DNA of 64,000 nucleotides from Acanthosepion pharaonis (taxonomy: Eukaryota > Mollusca > Cephalopoda > Sepiida > Sepiidae), in contig CAHIKZ030002637.1 of assembly GCA_903632075.3 (NCBI GenBank), positions 62,001 to 126,000 of the forward strand, read 5' to 3'. Of the stretch, positions 1 through 10,134 are shown one piece after another; the first letter of the stretch is position 1, and each line of letters opens with the position of its first letter. Below the pieces are notes generated by a model that was not told where the DNA came from, made no database searches, and saw nothing but the letters and a program-made list of their open reading frames with translations. The position numbers were made by a program, and so were the translations under genes.

Positions 1-298
1 AAAAAAAAAAAACAAGACAATAACACAAGGACAAATTATGATGTCCTTAGGAAGGATGTCACAAAAAAAGCAAGTGATAGGACCAGATAAAGAGTTCTGT
101 TTAATATTGTACAAAGTTTACCAGATACAACCGACTGAAGTATCCAATATGTGAAACAGGGATTTGGCGGAGGTGGGGAGTTAATTCATATAACAGAAAA
201 ATTATGTGTGTTGTAAATAAGTTTGTAGACATGAAAATTGAAATATTAATTCTGTTTGAATTTGTGTACTTTTTAATGGAAGTGATATAATTTGCCAG

Positions 299-465
299 TG
301 AATATGGAACAGGACCAAGTTTTGAGTGGTCAAAGCAAAAATAATCCACTCTCTATGGAATGCATTTGTCGAAAATCAGTTTTAAAAATTGGATTTTCAC
401 TAGCTGATACGGTGAATGTTGTATTTTACTGTCTTAATGTATGTATTAGTAAGATCTATGACAAG
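299..465 (+). CDS. Candidate internal coding exon of an unidentified gene
   Basis: An open frame follows a plausible acceptor (TTTGCCAG ending at 298) and runs without a stop to about 609, where it enters a (TA)n tract. The residues look protein-like, with several Cys and the segment KIYDKVEKVLCDVYAD. A donor AAG|GTGGAG at 465/466 or GAT|GTGACT at 498/499 would end the exon in phase 0, matching the phase of the exon beginning at 939. I do not recognise the protein family. The exon could belong to the same plus-strand gene as the terminal exon downstream, but this rests only on splice signals and phase, so it stays tentative. Confidence 0.3.
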
Positions 466-537
466 GTGGAGAAAGTTTTGTGTGATGTTTATGCTGATGT
501 GACTACACATCTACACAAAGAAGAGTGTGCTGAGAAT

Positions 538-544
<7 letters not shown>

Positions 545-584
<40 letters not shown>
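545..584. repeat. (TA)n microsatellite
   Basis: About 20 uninterrupted TA units followed by a short TG run. It truncates the candidate exon frame upstream. Confidence 0.95.
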
Positions 585-591
<7 letters not shown>

Positions 592-884
592 TTTGGAAAT
601 ATAGTCTAGCTGACTTTTGTTTCTTTTTTTGTTTATATTAAACATTAATAGCAAAGATTAATAACATATATATTTTGAGTATATAGTCTAACCAGTTTCT
701 TTTTGTTTGTTTTTATCACTTTTGTTATTAATTTTCATGTACATGTGTAGTTGCATCAACATAAACATCACTTTAGTCCAATGAAGCCCTAAAGGACAAA
801 ACATGCCACACAAAATCTTTTTTCATTTTGTTATAGATTTCCCTCAAATTGTTATTGGTAAATAAAAAATTTTATATCATTTTC

Positions 885-888
<4 letters not shown>

Positions 889-935
<47 letters not shown>
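889..935. repeat. (TA)n microsatellite abutting an acceptor
   Basis: About 23 TA units run straight into the CAG of the candidate terminal exon acceptor, replacing its polypyrimidine tract. Confidence 0.95.
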
Positions 936-938
<3 letters not shown>

Positions 939-1094
939 GTTTATCAATTACCTCAGGGAAGTGAACAAGCATATGCTTTGCACACTTCCCTACCTCTTGA
1001 AACAAATGAATGTGTTTTTGTTATTCCATCCCAACATTTTCTTTCTCGAAGAAGCCAAAGAAATAGCGGTATAATGAGACATTTGTCATTTTAA
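939..1094 (+). CDS. Candidate terminal coding exon of an unidentified gene
   Basis: A 52-codon open frame starts directly after an acceptor (ATATACAG ending at 938; the (TA)n tract takes the place of a pyrimidine tract). It begins VYQLPQGSEQAYALHT and ends RSQRNSGIMRHLSF with TAA at 1092-1094. Composition is unlike the surrounding AT-rich DNA, with few Ile/Lys/Asn runs. A polyA hexamer AATAAA follows 43 bases after the stop, as expected for a 3' end. No domain is recognisable and the rest of the gene would lie upstream, mostly outside the window. A decayed repeat with a chance open frame is the main alternative. Confidence 0.4.
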   Translation, partial: VYQLPQGSEQAYALHTSLPLETNECVFVIPSQHFLSRRSQRNSGIMRHLSF

Positions 1095-1137
1095 CACTCT
1101 CAGCTTAAGAATTTGGTTATATATGTATTCTTCTTAG

Positions 1138-1143
1138 AATAAA
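1138..1143 (+). promoter_or_regulatory. Putative polyadenylation signal AATAAA
   Basis: AATAAA lies 43 bases after the candidate stop at 1092-1094 and is followed by a T-rich stretch near 1155-1175. In an AT-rich region the hexamer alone is weak evidence; its position after the terminal exon gives it some weight. Confidence 0.3.
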
Positions 1144-1439
1144 TGATTATGTATTTTTTCTTGTATTTTTTTTCCATGTGGTCAAAAGAAACAGCTATAT
1201 TGAAGCAGTTATCAATCTAATACACTGCACTTGCTGCCTGAGTATTTTTGTGATAAAAATAGATTATATTTTGCTCTGTACTTTTTAACAGACTTTGTGT
1301 GGTTTTTGGTTTGCTTTTGTTTTTTCTCATCATTATCATCTGCACCTGTCAATTGATAATAATTATTTATTTATTGCTTCAAATGTTATTTTTAGTGGAT
1401 ACATATATTTGAGTAGATGCTCCATTTGTTAAACTTTGT

Positions 1440-1640
1440 TTATTTTGTTTAATGGCCTATACATGAGAAAACTTAAAGAAAATGTTCCCTCCAACAAGAT
1501 TCAAACCTGCATCTCCCTTTGCAGGATAATCCACTTTCTGATCAAGCATGCTTTGACCGATTGGCTACAGAGAGCTTCACAGTCAAGCAAGGTTATATTT
1601 GCCTTGATGCATGTTCCCTCATGTAAATTTTCTTGAAAGC
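1440..1640 (-). repeat. tRNA-derived SINE, minus strand
   Basis: Read on the minus strand it has a box A-like segment (TAGCCAATCGGTCAAAGC) and, about 50 bases on, a box B-like segment (GGTTTGAATC). This resembles a Ser/Leu-type tRNA head. The same head recurs at about 57,635-57,765 and in part near 58,195, so this is a repeat family and not a functional tRNA. The short open frame across it is a by-product. Confidence 0.6.
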
Positions 1641-1743
1641 CATATCTGCTCAGTTTTGTATCCAAAATTTAAACAAAGCAATTTCTAATGAATTTGAAGT
1701 AATAAAAATGTCTGATTAAAAAAAAAATTAATTCATTTTTTTT

Positions 1744-1772
1744 ATATATATATATATATATGTGTGTGTATA

Positions 1773-1820
<48 letters not shown>
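1744..1820. repeat. (TA)n microsatellite, compound with TG
   Basis: Two TA tracts separated by a short TG run. The tract abuts the left end of the palindrome that follows. Confidence 0.95.
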
Positions 1821-1826
<6 letters not shown>

Positions 1827-2094
1827 TATTTTTTAAAAATATGATTCCTTCGCTACATAAAGTTCTCAGGTTTCAAAAATAGGAGCTAAAAAATTCAATA
1901 TAATTATTAAAATTAAATTGAATTAAAGTATCAAGCTCTGTTTCATCCTCAAAAAATTTTGCTTGAGGATGAAACAGAGCTTGATACTTTAATTCAATTT
2001 AATTTCAATAATTATATTGAAGTTTTTGGCTCCTGTTTTTGAAACATGAGAGCTCTTATGTAGCGAAGGAATCATATTTTTAAAAATAATTATA
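1821..2094. repeat. Long near-perfect palindrome (foldback element)
   Basis: Arm 1821-1950 is the near-perfect reverse complement of 1965-2094, with a loop of about 14 bases (1951-1964). Both arms carry the same motif: ATTCCTTCGCTACATAA in the left arm, and its complement in the right arm. Differences are a few single substitutions or indels. A 130-bp stem is far longer than chance allows and suggests a foldback MITE or a palindromic duplication at a (TA)n tract. No coding capacity. Confidence 0.9.
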
Positions 2095-2208
2095 ATTTAG
2101 GCTCTACTTTTGTATTGAGCACTGTTTTTTTTAAAAATAAACCAAAAATACTAAAGAACTTCAGATTATTTACCAAATGTGCTCTTTCTTATTTCTCTAT
2201 ATATTTGC

Positions 2209-2228
2209 ACACACACACACACACACAC
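2209..2228. repeat. (CA)n microsatellite
   Basis: About ten CA units next to the left end of the following foldback element. Confidence 0.9.
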
Positions 2229-2239
2229 TTATATATATG

Positions 2240-2622
2240 TATGAATAAAGACAAAAGAAAAACTGATCCTAGCTGATGTGTTTCATCCTCTGAAGGTCTT
2301 TATCAAGACAAATGCAAGGATTTTATTTTGCAAAAGGTATTCATAAACAAAAGTAAATAATCAACAGAATCATTTACTCACTTTCATTTACTGGACATTA
2401 AATTACTTCACTTAGTATCCTCCATAAGTTACCTAGACTTTTCAGTTAACCTGATGAATATTTGAATACTTTTTAAATTTAAACATTTTTAAAAACTAAC
2501 AACACTTACTTTTGTTTATAACTACTTGTCACAAAATAAAATCCTCACATTTGACTTAATAAAGTCCATCAGAGGATAAAATATGTCCACTAAGATAAGT
2601 TTTTCTTTTGTCTTTATTTATA
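2240..2622. mobile_element. MITE-like element with long terminal inverted repeats
   Basis: Bases 2240-2360 match the reverse complement of about 2505-2622 at roughly 80 percent by eye. The outer ends share AATAAAGACAAAAGAAAAAC. The spacer of about 145 bases is non-coding. Each arm contains a small hairpin of the form CTGANGG-stem-loop-stem-CAAATG (2290-2314 on plus, 2548-2572 on minus). The element is non-autonomous and no target duplication is obvious. Confidence 0.75.
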
Positions 2623-3537
2623 TTGTCCTTTTACAGATATATTTTTAGTTATATCTGAAATTTTAGACATTCTCTCTCTCTCTCTCTCACTCACTCACTC
2701 ACTCACTCACACACACACACACACAGTTAATTTTCTACTTTGGTTTTGTGAATAACAGGTTGTTTTTATTTCAAGATTGGGTAATGTTATATTGATTTGA
2801 TGTCAGAATAAAATTATTACAGGGGTGGTGGTGGTGGTTAAATCAAATCATAACCCCCCAAAAAATAAGCATATAAATTACATAATAACTTGTATTGTCT
2901 GTGCACAGCACATGACTACAAGACTGGGATACTGAAGGATACTTGAACTAAAATAGACGTAATAGTCTATAATAATAACTTATTAACTGTTGTTTTATAA
3001 TAAGATTATCAACTGAATGTTGTGTTTGAATTATTCTTTTTGACTCATCTGTTGGCAAACAGGGCTCCAGATTAACTTTTTTCACTATTATCCTAGAACT
3101 ATCCCCACAAAAATGTTCAACTCTCCTGAAATCAAATGTCTTCTTTTTTTTGACTTTATTATCATTTATAGTTGTTAGTAGCATAATAAAAACACCATTA
3201 AAATATTTAAGAAATAATTTTTTAAAAGTTAAACTATTAAAGTTTTAAAAATGACAAAAAAAAGTACAAAAACAAATTAGTCTACTATAATATTTATAAA
3301 AATTACCTTTTTTATTTTTATTTAAACATTTTAGTTAAATCACCTTGAATATTTTTTTATGCATTATACATTCCAACTATTCACAATCAAAAAAGTTTTT
3401 AAAGTCTATCAAAAACATTCATTTACAATTGTCCTTGTGGCATGTCTAAATTTTAGTTTATCATTTAAAAAATTCTTCCTCGTATTTTCAGTTTAGTTTA
3501 TGAAAAATAGAAACAATGTTGTTAATGTTTTATTATT
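2623..3537. other. AT-rich stretch, nothing coding supported
   Basis: It holds CT/CA simple repeats at about 2672-2725, a short GGT run near 2826 and a 78-residue minus-strand open frame at 2948-3184. I could not tie that frame to a family or to convincing splice sites. Confidence 0.5.
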
Positions 3538-3707
3538 TCATTCAAGATGTTTAGCCAAAAATTGACACAAAAATATTCATGTTTTATTAAAGATAACTCA
3601 GTTCTTGTGATTAGACTTTAATGGTTTTTTAAATTTAGATAAATAATAGAAATATCTAAATTTAAGTTTTTCATTTTTCATTTATATTTCATTCTCCAGT
3701 TTCAGAA
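3538..3707 (+). repeat. Direct repeat copy 1
   Basis: The block starting TTCAAGATGTTTAGCCAAAA and ending CATTCTCCAGTTT is repeated in the same orientation about 550 bases downstream at 4089-4280, with substitutions and small indels. It is an uncharacterised interspersed repeat or a local duplication. Confidence 0.8.
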
Positions 3708-4088
3708 GGCATGCTTAAGTTTGTTTGAAAGAAAAATATAAACAAATAGATAAATAAATAAATAATTTGTAAATAAAATCACAATGCATAGGCAGAGATG
3801 TTAGAGGAATACAGTTAACCTAATGTGTTATTCAAGAATAGTTAGCAGAGTATGTAGCTAGCGTTTCCTAATGAATTAACAATTAAGCTTTATCTTGGTA
3901 CGTTGCATTTTCTCGCAGCATAAACAAAATATGTTACGTGATAATTTCTCTGTTAGTTAAGAGCACTCTTGGATAGATGTATAAGAATTAACACTGAAAA
4001 TCTCAACCATGATATTCAGCAATGCTCACCCATTGGAAAGTTAACACTTATTCATGGAATATGGATCCCAGAGAAGCTATTCAGTTGC

Positions 4089-4280
4089 TCATTCAAAATG
4101 TTTAGCCAAAAATTGACAGAAAAATTTTCATGTTTTATTTATTAAAGATAAATTATTTCTTGCAATTAGATCTTAAATGTTTGTTTCTTTTTTTTTAATT
4201 TAAATAAGTAATACATATATCTAAATTTAAGTCCTTCAACCTTCATTTTTCATTTATGTTTCATTCTCCAGTTTAAAAAG
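4089..4280 (+). repeat. Direct repeat copy 2
   Basis: Second copy of the block at 3538-3707, sharing GTTTAGCCAAAAATTGACA and the CATTCTCCAGTTT end. The DNA between the copies (3708-4088) has no recognisable gene. A pair of very decayed LTRs is possible, but the TG...CA ends expected of LTRs are not seen. Confidence 0.8.
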
Positions 4281-4596
4281 AAGTACAAGTTTTTTTCCTT
4301 TGGTTGTGTGCTCCATTTATTAAAGGCCGACATCTATTGGTAAGAACATTTTGTCTTTAACAAACGAACTGCATCTAAAATAAATATAACAGAAGGTTTA
4401 ATTTAAAATTTTATATCATCTCCAAAACCTTTACCACTTGTCCCAAACAAATGTTCTTATTGTCCACAGGACAACATTAATCTCAGGCCCTGGTTGGCAG
4501 ATGTGTCAATTTTAATTATCAACAGAAAGAGACTAAATACATTTTGAATAAACTCCTTCTCAAATTTATTTTGTTCCTTTTGCTGAAAGTCTTCTT

Positions 4597-4640
<44 letters not shown>

Positions 4641-5170
4641 AAAGAACTGGTTAATTATATCACACTTTTCAAAAATATGTAAAAAGAAAATAAAGCATTG
4701 AATAAAAACAATTGTTTTTTGTTTTCTATTTCTGTTTCTAGGCTTTTTTTTTTTTTTTTTTTTTTAAATGTATCTCATTCAGCAATGGTTGGTTTGTAAA
4801 CAGTTAAAAAAAAAAAAAAGGAAAATAAATATCCATACAGTAACAGGTGTGATGAAAAAAAAAAAAAAAAAAAAAATCCTTATTGAAAATCAGATAAATA
4901 TATTCAGATATCCTATATCATATTTCCGTATTATATTTATTTAAGTAGAGACAGGTAAAGAAATCTGCACACAAAGCAAACAGCTTTTATATGTTTGCTT
5001 TAACCTTTTCCTTCATAAATAAACCTGAAGTTGGCTCCCAAGTGTTTTTTTCTGGGACGAGATGCATATTATCGATTTTTACAATCTGATAACATATTTA
5101 AACATCTACAGTAATATAAGAATAAAATAATAATCATTATAATTGTGCTTAGTAAGTCTATTATAACCTG
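4281..5170. other. AT-rich stretch with poly-T and poly-A tracts
   Basis: Contains a long poly-T (about 4591-4633), another near 4747-4765 and poly-A tracts near 4806 and 4856-4876, probably retroelement tails. No coding signal. Confidence 0.6.
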
Positions 5171-5181
5171 TATTAACTTGC

Positions 5182-5281
5182 CTGTCCCCTGTCCACAAAT
5201 TCTTTGCATAGCGACAAAAGATGGAGTAAATCACAAACCCTTAAACTTCTAGTCAGCCTCAGCTGTGTTGTACATATGTTT
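5182..5281 (-). CDS. Candidate 100-nt internal exon, unidentified gene
   Basis: On the minus strand a strong acceptor (TTTACTTTCTTTCTAG) precedes an open segment that reads NICTTQLRLTRSLRVCDLL and continues as HLLSLCKEFVDRGQ. It ends at CAG|GCAAGT, which fits the consensus of GC-AG introns rather than the usual GT donor. The segment is Leu-rich and helical in character. It lies downstream of the stop of the FASTK-type gene on the same strand, so it would belong to another gene. No family is recognised and no neighbouring exon was found. Confidence 0.28.
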
Positions 5282-5531
5282 CTAGAAAGAAAGTAAACAT
5301 GAAGCAACACTCTCATATGTTTGAATGTCTGTTTCAGGGAAATGGCAAACCTCATAAATAACAAGAGGAGACTTTGAAATCTATTTCAATGAAATGGAAA
5401 ACCAATTTTGAATGTTTTTATTTGTACACTCTTCTTTAAACGATAACCTGCATTTATACAATTGCAATATTTTGTTAAGCTCAAAAATTTCATTACTCAA
5501 CAAGACTTCCTATAGGTATTTTATAGATGTG

Positions 5532-5593
5532 GAACCTTATTCAATTCTTACACTTATGATTTGAACCTTATTCAATTCTTACACTTATGATTT
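5532..5593 (+). repeat. 31-bp tandem duplication
   Basis: Two identical head-to-tail copies (5532-5562 and 5563-5593) of a 31-base unit containing CCTTATTCAATTCTTACACT. Perfect identity implies a recent replication slip. Confidence 0.95.
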
Positions 5594-5699
5594 GTTATAA
5601 AACTAAAACAGGATAACCATTAAATTTTTATGGCTACTGCTGATAATAATTAATATAAAAAAATGTTAAGACATTCTTTTAATCATTTCAAGCAAGAGA

Positions 5700-5990
5700 T
5701 AATGCCAATAAGGGGTTACTAGGAGTGAAAGAGAATGAGAAGACTTTAGTAAGGAAAAAAGATAATAAAAGAACAGGATTCAGGAAGACAAGATGACGAT
5801 TGACATTGCACTTTTTTGAAGATTGTAGGTGGCAGGGAAGCAAGAAATCAGAAGAGACTTCTGCAGGTGAAAAGCGTGAGAAAAGAAACTATTAGTATAG
5901 AACATACGGTTGCATTTAGCTAGTTCAACAGTGAGACCTAGTTGTCAATCTGTTAGTAAGTATGCTTAAATTTATGCAGTTGAGACACCA
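5700..5990 (-). mobile_element. LINE 3'-end relic (CR1/jockey-like), minus strand
   Basis: Matches in sequence and orientation the better preserved relics at 61,405-61,680 and 62,660-62,950 (shared GACATTGCA, GAAGATTGTAG, GGGAAGCAAGAAATCAG). A plus-strand fragment of the same family lies at 6615-6765, so this region is an inverted pair of LINE tails. The start AGGAGTGAAAGAGAATGAGA also recurs near 44,347. Confidence 0.6.
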
Positions 5991-6052
5991 AGGAGAAGAA
6001 GTCACTAGAACAAGTCATTTGTCAATATTCGAGGACCCTTTACTAATTTCAT

Positions 6053-6383
6053 TTAGATCAAATCCTCTTCGATTGAATGGTTTTCTGATCCCTGTTTCTC
6101 AAATTCACAATATTTAGTGTCCTGTTTTAAACAAAGAACACATTCAATAACTGTTTCATTCACTTTTTGAGAAATATTCATAAATTTAGCTCTCTCTGCA
6201 CTTAGTTTTTTCTTGGGTGCTATGTTTTTCACTATTAGTTGACTTATTGCGTCAAACCTCATTTCTTCCATCTGTCTTGGTTGTGCAATTGCTGTTAATT
6301 TTTATAATGGCCTCACAACCAGTAGTTGCCAACAAGAGGTCAGTTATTTGGTTTTCTCCTCTAATTGATTTTGAATCCTTTGT

Positions 6384-6415
<32 letters not shown>

Positions 6416-6480
6416 CTAGTAGTATTCTAAGCCACACATCAAGTGATAATTGCTCGTTCAGTTCGTTACATCTCGGCGAC
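6053..6480 (-). pseudogene. Gypsy-type LTR retrotransposon gag relic
   Basis: The minus frame 6271-6053 reads KKLSAERAKFMNISQKVNE and then a segment ending KYCEFEKQGSENHSIEEDL. This resembles the capsid/C-terminal gag region of Gypsy (Metaviridae) elements, where an ERxKF...E.I..FV..L...A.yCeFe...EdLI pattern is usual. A second frame upstream (6485-6252), broken by a poly-A insertion, probably continues the same gag (LLLATTGCEAIIKI). No protease, reverse transcriptase or LTR was found next to it. The call rests on pattern recall. Confidence 0.45.
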
Positions 6481-6614
6481 ACCATTGTTACCTACTCACG
6501 GGAAGTAGTAGGCACTCAACTGCCTCATGGATAATAGCTGTAGCTATTTATAGTCTTTGTAACGTCATATGTAAATGAGTCACCTCAGTGAATTTATACA
6601 TTGTTCTTGGGGGT

Positions 6615-6765
6615 GACTGAATATCGTCATCTTCTGTCTTCCTGAATTCTGTTCTTTTGTTGTTATTTCTCATCAAGTTTTTTTCATTTTCTTTCAGTTC
6701 CAGTTACCTCTTGTGTCTTAGTAGCATTTTCGCCTTGCTTGGAGTTACATGATAAAAAAAAAATA
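6615..6765 (+). mobile_element. LINE 3'-end relic (CR1/jockey-like)
   Basis: Carries the family 3' terminus: CTCTTGTGTCTTAG followed by CGCCTTGCTTGGAGT and an A-rich tail near 6752-6762. The same terminus is seen at 16,090, 20,130 and 42,020, and inverted at 61,415 and 62,672. Confidence 0.6.
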
Positions 6766-7600
6766 TTCACATTAATCTGTATGGCAAGCTAAAAAACGAA
6801 ATTATATTTCGTACCTCGTTTTCTGAAAAAATTTTAACAACTTTTGCAAACTGACGAATTAGGTGACAAAAGAGTTTCCTACTTAAACTTAATATTCCAA
6901 TATCTCCAATCCTATCTATTAGAAAATACAGCCCTCGGAGTGAATGTGACCAGAGATGTTTTCAAGATGTTGACGAGGTGTTTTCAAAATAGTTTATTTT
7001 TTGTAATCATCAGAATAAATTCGGCTACTGACCATTTTTCTAGTAGCTTGACATTATTCAGCCAGTATTTCACTATCTCTGTATCTAATTAAATGTATTT
7101 TCTCTCCTCCCACTATATCTCTTTCACTCATAATGAAAATTCTATTCATCCAAACTAGAGTTGAATTAAATTCAGGTTTGCACGACGATAGCTCCCCCTC
7201 CCCCCAAAAAAACTCTTTTGAGAAAATATCGGTTAAAGTAGTGTAAGCAAAGAGACCACGTCCCCGCTGTCTCCAGAAGAAAGTGTGTAAGGTTGAGACA
7301 ATCCGACTCCATATTACAATGTTAATCGCTGGAGGCAGTTAAGCTTGAAAAAGCCGTCATCTTTTCCAGCGCTGCCTTGTTATTGTTGAATTAGAATAAA
7401 TCTCCTAAAATATTAAATGTTGAAATATCGAAAAAAAAAAAAGCATCACATAACCAATCGACTTGGAGAGGAGGCGGCAAATTTATCAATTCAAACTTTC
7501 AATGTTGTTGATCACCATTTTTTTGGCGGCATGGTGGAGGATGCTGTCCGAATTTAATCGTCCTCGGTATGACGATAAATTACACCCGGCAGAATTAATT
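6766..7600. other. No supported gene
   Basis: An 82-residue plus frame (6844-7092) has no recognisable motif or splice context. A short poly-A lies near 7430. Confidence 0.4.
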
Positions 7601-7870
7601 GCTGTTGTTCCCAGGTCCACCCTGACCCAGGATGGTAGCACCTGTTAGGCTCCTAACTATGGGCAAATAGTTAACCCCAAAACTGCGGTCAAAACACTAT
7701 GAAAGTATAAAAAAAACTATAGTAAAAATACCAGCAATAGTTATAAAATTATCAGCAATAGATTCTTTGTAAAAGAAATTACTAATGCTCCCAAGAAAAT
7801 TAAATTTCGATACTAAATGACCTATAAGGTGTTGATATTCCGTGAAACAAACCGAATTCAGGCTAAGGAA
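7600..7870 (-). mobile_element. SINE-like repeat, minus strand (family of 37.8 and 38.4 kb)
   Basis: The reverse complement matches the pair at 37,765-38,150 and 38,390-38,725: GGTGCTACCATCCTGGGTCA, GTTAACTATTTGCCCATAG, repeated ATTGCTGGTATTTTTA-type units, and a terminal GGTTTGTTTC...ATATCAACACC. Inverted and more diverged than the other two. Confidence 0.65.
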
Positions 7871-8990
7871 ACGTGTGGCAAAGAATCGAACACTAAATAT
7901 AAACCATTTTTACCCCTAAATAAAAAAGAAACGGTTGACATCTGCTCAGCTATTAGGAAAAAATAAACTATGCCCAGTCTTTGTTTTTCACTTAGTAATT
8001 TACTCTAAAAATTTAGTCTTGCGACCCGCGTTTAATTTTCAGTAAGCAAAATGTTCTTTCACGTTTTTTTTTTTTTATTGTGCACGCCTGTATTAGACGA
8101 TGATGTCTTACGCCACATCTTCATTAAAAAAAAATTCCGCAATATTATTTTTTGACAGATTTAGAACAACCTGTGAATTAGCAGATAGACTAATAATGGA
8201 TGTGTAAATTCGAGAGCCAATTAATTTCGTGTGCGCAATGTGAAAAAATGTTGTGGCCCAACTGGTTGATAAACAAGAAAGGCCAGCTCTCAAAACCCTT
8301 TCACCGCATTTCTTAGAGACAGACAACAACTGATAAGTAGTAGTGTTACTTTTCAGTACCAGTAGAAATTCGACAAGCAGGCGTCTAAATGTAACATTCC
8401 ATGTAAATACAAGGTCCAGAGAAATAATTAAGCCAGCAAGGCATGTTGACGTTTCTAAACCGAGTTGAATTTTTCACATAACGAACAGTACGAATGTAAG
8501 GTTAGTTCAAATTTCTTTATTTCCAGCTTCATGTGCCAAATCGAAGAGTCCTAAGAGGTTTACATTTCGTGCTTTGAACGGTTCTATAATCCATACTTAT
8601 AAAGATAAATATCTGGAATTGGATGTAAACATATTCTTCAATATTAGGTATTGTTTTCCTGCTTCATTATGACCTGCTGATTGACCTTAAAAAGTCACAA
8701 TTGATCGATACAAAACCCATAACAGCCTGTCAACTGTTTTCAAAATGTGCAAGTCATTTATCTTAGATTCACTCTGTCAAAACAAAACTCCGAATTTTCA
8801 AAATTAAGAGGCCGATCTTTATCGAGAAAAGACCCAGTGAATGTCGAATTTCGCCACAAAATAAGCCCTCATTTCCGGACAAACGGTGGGCCTCTCATTC
8901 GTCCGAGTGATTTTCAAAAACTGAAAAAGCATCCTTCTTCCAAAGTCTACTCTTGGTATTTCTTATGGTAATTTACCTATGCACGCATGG
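7871..8990. other. No supported gene
   Basis: Short open frames at 8108-8329 (minus) and 8747-8971 (plus) lack recognisable motifs or splice sites. Confidence 0.4.
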
Positions 8991-9175
8991 ACTCTCCCAG
9001 CTATAAATAGGAGCAGGTACTGTCTTTTGAAGGGAGAAGTTTCCAGCAGTCAGCTCTAACAGTCGGACCGAACATTCTTGTTGTAACATTCTCGTTTGTA
9101 TATGTTTGTATTACTGTTTCTGTTAATATATTTGTTCAACTCTTGCCCTAACAAGGCCACAACAGTATAATATCC
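8991..9175 (+). mobile_element. Possible solo LTR or promoter-bearing repeat
   Basis: A TATA-like CTATAAATAG at 9001-9010 is followed about 45-60 bases on by CAGCAGTCAGCTCTAACAGT. The block ends AGGCCACAACA, which resembles the U3/R and CA end of a Gypsy LTR. The matching 5' TG boundary, target duplication and second LTR were not found. Confidence 0.3.
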
Positions 9176-9379
9176 AGCATAGAGCATAACCGTATGTTAT
9201 TCTGACAATCTTGATATTCGGCATCTACCCAGATCACCCTCGAAAAAGACAGAGGCGATAGACCTCGCAACGTACTATGGGAACGATAGTCAGATTAATA
9301 CACGGAAGTAGAAATACTGAGAGCTGCCCGTCCACCTCCTTCAAGGCAAGATTCTTTCGAATCAACAGATTAACTACAG

Positions 9380-9945
9380 CACAGAGGACTGAAAATGTCA
9401 CACCGAAATCTGAAGATGCATTGGGACAGCGAAAGATGCCTTCCAAAAGTTAAGCAAAGTATTAAGAATCAGGAAAAGATTGTTAGAAACAAGCCAAAAA
9501 AAACGAGTACTAGACTGTTATGCAATATTGGTCTTCCTATATGGTAGTGAATGCTAGACAATTTCCTCGCAAATGAAGAAGAGACGTAAGGTAACAGAAA
9601 TATGGTTCTACAGAAATGTACTGAGATTACCATGGACTGAACAGGTGAGCAACGACGAAGTTTTAAGGAAAATAAAAACAAAAAGAACTCTTATACTTCA
9701 GAAAGAGACAGTTGAAATTTCTAAGGCATAGAATGAGACAAGAAGGCTGAGAAATGTAGACACTCACAGGATACAATAAAGGCAAGCTGGACAGACGAAA
9801 GCAGCGACGAAACTATCTAATGAGCTTGTGTAAATGATTGGCAGAAGAGAGATTAGAAGAAAAAAAAGGACAGGAAGTTGTGGAGAACCATTATCGCCCA
9901 CATCATAGAGGGACATGGTACATACAAGATGTGAGGAATATATAG
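9380..9945 (+). mobile_element. LINE reverse-transcriptase C-terminal relic (WTEHVSN family)
   Basis: Broken frames give KVTEIWFYRNVLRLPWTEQ, then VSNDEVLRKIKTKRTLIL, and end near GEPLSPTS and RDMVHTR. These correspond to the conserved tail of a widespread metazoan non-LTR retrotransposon (EATEMWFYRRMLRIPWTEHV type). Several frameshifts and stops are present. A dozen fragments of this family occur in the window, the best being at 57,130-57,610. Confidence 0.8.
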
Positions 9946-10134
9946 TATGATAGGTTTGTGTGAATGAGACTAACTTAGATTGGTATCTTGAAGTAGGAAT
10001 TTTGTTCTGGAAAAAAAATCAGCGCAACCCAGCTCATTTAGTTTAAGATTATAATAGATATTTATATATATGGAGATATTTTATATATTTATATATATGA
10101 AGATATAAATTTAGTATTAGATTATAATAGATTA

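Noticed and set aside
1440..1640. Functional tRNA gene (Ser/Leu type)
   Set aside because: Box A and box B are degenerate, no credible anticodon arm forms, and the same head recurs in other copies as a SINE.
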